From: Pumilibacter muris
Lineage (GTDB): Bacteria > Bacillota > Clostridia > Christensenellales > Pumilibacteraceae
NCBI RefSeq assembly: GCF_943193045.1
Contig: NZ_CALPCN010000001.1
Location: 310,001-374,000, forward strand
Direction of reading: 5' to 3'
Length of the DNA stretch: 64,000 bases
Of this stretch, positions 61,820 to 64,000 are shown in pieces. The stretch's first letter is position 1; every line of letters begins with the position of its first letter. Below the pieces are notes generated by a model. That model did not search any database, had not been told where the DNA came from, and was given only the letters and a program-made list of their open reading frames with translations. Both the position numbers and the translations under genes were made by a program.

Positions 61820-64000
61820 TTAGTTTTGAGTTCCTATAATTGTTACGCTTGTAGGTATGCCGTCCGTAATGGCAATTGTAACAGTAAACGTATATTTTAA
61901 TGTCCAACTATTATAGCACCAAACATTTGTAAATATGTAAGAACCGTTTTCTTGCTTTTCGCAATCTGCTTTTGTACCATACATAGCCCCACTACTTATA
62001 GAACCTGTTTCTGTGCTGGGAAAAAGTAACGCAACATGTTCAATTTCACCGTTTGAATCGGTAAATACCGACACAGCGCCTTGTGGAGAATGATTAGTAT
62101 CTTTAAGAATAATTCCATTTTTAACAGTGAAGCTAAAATTGCTTTCGTCAACTAATGTTAGATAATACGCTTTTGCATTTATTAACTCATAGACAACATA
62201 ACCGGATTCGGTTTTGAAAACATGAGAATAAAAACGTCCCCAATTTTTACTAATTGAATTTACACTAATTGTTACTTTAGAACCGTCTACCAAGAAAGTA
62301 GCGGTTGCACTAAGTTCGAATTTGTCGGGAGCTGTTTGTTTGATTTTTACTGCGCTTGTTCCGTCGTTTCCTTTCAAATCAAAGATTACCTCTTTAAACG
62401 CTTTTGTAGCCGTAAACGTATTTGTTTCGTTGTTCAAATCGGTATACTTGATTGTGTAAATGTAGCCCTCAAACTCGAAGCTTACGCCCGTGCTTGTGGC
62501 GTTAAGAGGAACAGTATTTCCGTTATACACTGCGGTAAGGTTTGCGCCCATGTTGATTGTAAGTTCGTTACCGTCGGCGTCGGTATAGCTTCGGGGGGGG
62601 GTGCCCTCTTTAACAAAATTTTTACCTTCGAAAGTAAACCGATTGTCTGTTATGTCAACGGTTGTAACCGTGTATTTATTTTCTGCAGTCGAATTGTATT
62701 TATAGAAAGATATTTGATTACCTTCAACTTTGTATAGGTATTTATTTGATGACGACAACGCCGCTTGACCGTTTTTAAAGGCTATGCTCAAATCGCTTTC
62801 GCAATAGAATGTAGGAACCTCTTCGGCATAGCAAACATAATTTGCATACTTTGCCCAATTAGTTGCATTAAAACTATTTAGCGCAAGGGCGAAAGTATCA
62901 AACAGAATTTTGTGAGAATCGGTTGAACGATAAAATAGATTTTCTCCGAGTTCGGGAATATTATTGCCATGTAACTCAAGAACTATATTTTTTAAATTAT
63001 AGGAATTATAAAAAACATTATCGCCGATAGAAGTAATATTATGTCCTATCACCTTTTCAAGCTTTTTAAATCCTAAAAACATTGAATCGGGTATTTCGGT
63101 TATTCCGCCAAGTTCAATAGAAACAAGAGAATCTTTGCAAACATTAAATACATTAGGTAAAACGGCGGTAACTTCATTAGGAACAACTATGTTTATATTA
63201 TTACCCTGATATGCCACAAGTGTTGTTCCGTCAATAATTAAATCTTCTGTTTCGGTTGTAAATGTTTTTGCGGAAAAATCAATTCTGTAATATTTGCCGT
63301 TTAATTTTACTATTTGCTCGCTTATTACAGCGTAAGTGCCTTCTTCAGGGATTCCCATTTGATTGATGAATGAGCCATCGCCGTATTCGCCGAGAATTAG
63401 AACGTTAAAGTCGTTTGCGCCAACGTAACGATATGCGTATTTATATGCCACAATGTACTTATTATTAGAGGCAAATTTGAAACGGAATGAAATTGTATCC
63501 GAATTGAAAGCATAATCGTCGGTTTCTAAAAAGTATTCATATGTTCCGTTTATGCTCTCTTCGTCGGCGAATATTGCGTTTCCTTCCCCGTCAAGCTCCA
63601 AAGTCGAAGTTCCGCCGCTAAGCGTGTAGCTCCCCTTTTCCACACCGGGAATCACAAATTGCGAATCAAAACAACGGAAAAGAATAGTGTCGCCGTTTTC
63701 GGCAGTGAACGTAACGTAACCGTTTTCGGCTTTTTTATATTTGCCTACTATGGTATTGCCTTGCGTGTCGGTATATTCCGCAAAACCGAAAGTATCAAGT
63801 TTAAGGATAGAATTACTTAAAGCATATTCGGCGTTTTCGAAATATACAACGTCTTCCATAAAATATTCGTTGCCTATAAGCTTGAATGTAAATACTGTGT
63901 TCTCACGTTCCGACGTGTCGCTTTCTGCTCTAACTTCAGTAAATTTCCATATATCGGCAGAATTTTGAATTTTCTCATATGTTCCCGTATAAGTGCCGTA
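61820..64000 (-). CDS. large leucine-rich-repeat (BspA-like) repeat protein, partial (5' end outside window)
   Basis: The frame is open to the right edge; 726 residues are visible and the ATG at 63859 is internal. The middle has BspA-type LRR units (TEIPDSMFLGFKKLEKVIGH, TSIGDNVFYNSYNLKNIVLE, ELGENLFYRSTD). On both sides are beta-rich units of about 80-100 residues made of short alternating strands (NGYVTFTAENGDTILFRCFD, GNELTINMGANLTAVYNGNT). No LPXTG or other anchor is at the C-terminus. Likely secreted or surface-exposed; such proteins act in adhesion. A nine-base C run in the coding strand (62593-62601) makes the gene prone to frameshifts. Confidence 0.8.
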   Translation of the reverse strand, partial: YGTYTGTYEKIQNSADIWKFTEVRAESDTSERENTVFTFKLIGNEYFMEDVVYFENAEYALSNSILKLDTFGFAEYTDTQGNTIVGKYKKAENGYVTFTAENGDTILFRCFDSQFVIPGVEKGSYTLSGGTSTLELDGEGNAIFADEESINGTYEYFLETDDYAFNSDTISFRFKFASNNKYIVAYKYAYRYVGANDFNVLILGEYGDGSFINQMGIPEEGTYAVISEQIVKLNGKYYRIDFSAKTFTTETEDLIIDGTTLVAYQGNNINIVVPNEVTAVLPNVFNVCKDSLVSIELGGITEIPDSMFLGFKKLEKVIGHNITSIGDNVFYNSYNLKNIVLELHGNNIPELGENLFYRSTDSHKILFDTFALALNSFNATNWAKYANYVCYAEEVPTFYCESDLSIAFKNGQAALSSSNKYLYKVEGNQISFYKYNSTAENKYTVTTVDITDNRFTFEGKNFVKEGTPPRSYTDADGNELTINMGANLTAVYNGNTVPLNATSTGVSFEFEGYIYTIKYTDLNNETNTFTATKAFKEVIFDLKGNDGTSAVKIKQTAPDKFELSATATFLVDGSKVTISVNSISKNWGRFYSHVFKTESGYVVYELINAKAYYLTLVDESNFSFTVKNGIILKDTNHSPQGAVSVFTDSNGEIEHVALLFPSTETGSISSGAMYGTKADCEKQENGSYIFTNVWCYNSWTLKYTFTVTIAITDGIPTSVTIIGTQN
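62593..62601. repeat. homopolymer, nine G on plus strand (nine C in coding strand)
   Basis: A single 9-base G run inside the LRR gene, where the coding strand reads ACC CCC CCC CGA. The longest such run I noticed in this AT-leaning window. It could cause slipped-strand length changes or could hide a sequencing miscount. Confidence 0.8.

Noticed and set aside
1-64000. CRISPR arrays, rRNA genes, insertion sequences
   Set aside because: I looked for regular direct repeats, rRNA signatures and transposase frames and saw none.

Overview
The window is a gene-dense stretch of a low-to-medium GC, endospore-forming member of the Clostridia (Bacillota). This is inferred from spoVAC-spoVAD-spoVAE, yunB and a ytxC-like gene, a Phe T-box leader, two MutS paralogues (MutS and MutS2), RNase Y, and the clostridial marker pair SCIFF peptide plus its radical SAM maturase. 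Gene orders such as rpsO-pnp-polysaccharide deacetylase-M16 peptidase and rimO-pgsA-cinA-recA agree with this. I cannot name the genus. No rRNA, CRISPR array, insertion sequence or prophage is visible.

Region by region. Bases 1-6760 are mixed: the tail of a membrane protein, a PadR-type regulator fused to an acidic linker and a membrane domain, then a rightward group (acyl-ACP thioesterase, zinc peptidase, WG-repeat protein, a stand-alone Spo0A-C-like protein) and a XerS-like tyrosine recombinase preceded by a perfect 11-6-11 palindrome. Bases 6792-14783 are a leftward tRNA-modification and mismatch-repair operon (miaB-mutS-mutL-miaA-PLP lyase-like). A class A PBP runs rightward and overlaps the leftward thiI tail to tail; thiI sits with its own cysteine desulfurase. 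A two-component system follows, then a T-box-led pheS-pheT-U32-mutS2 unit, yunB and the spoVA operon.

Bases 32713-48068 hold a DUF421 protein, rny, the ftsK-rimO-pgsA-cinA-recA operon, a dimeric dUTPase, and rpsO-pnp-deacetylase-M16. Bases 48170-61086 hold hemZ-like, glyoxalase II-like, rel, recJ, secF, secD, the SCIFF maturase and peptide, a TIGR04086 membrane protein, yajC and a ytxC-like gene. Four tRNA genes (Val, Gly, Cys, Leu) read rightward at 61249-61656, and a large leucine-rich-repeat protein runs off the right edge.

Most of the window is housekeeping. The parts most worth a second look are the SCIFF ranthipeptide pair with an extra cysteine, the palindrome beside the XerS-like recombinase, the receiver-less Spo0A-C-like protein, the membrane-fused PadR regulator with an operator-like palindrome, a terminator hairpin that contains the next gene's ribosome binding site, and a run of nine C in the coding strand of the LRR protein. 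Promoters were called by eye as TTGACA/TATAAT-like hexamers with 16-18 base spacers; many of them coincide with operon starts.
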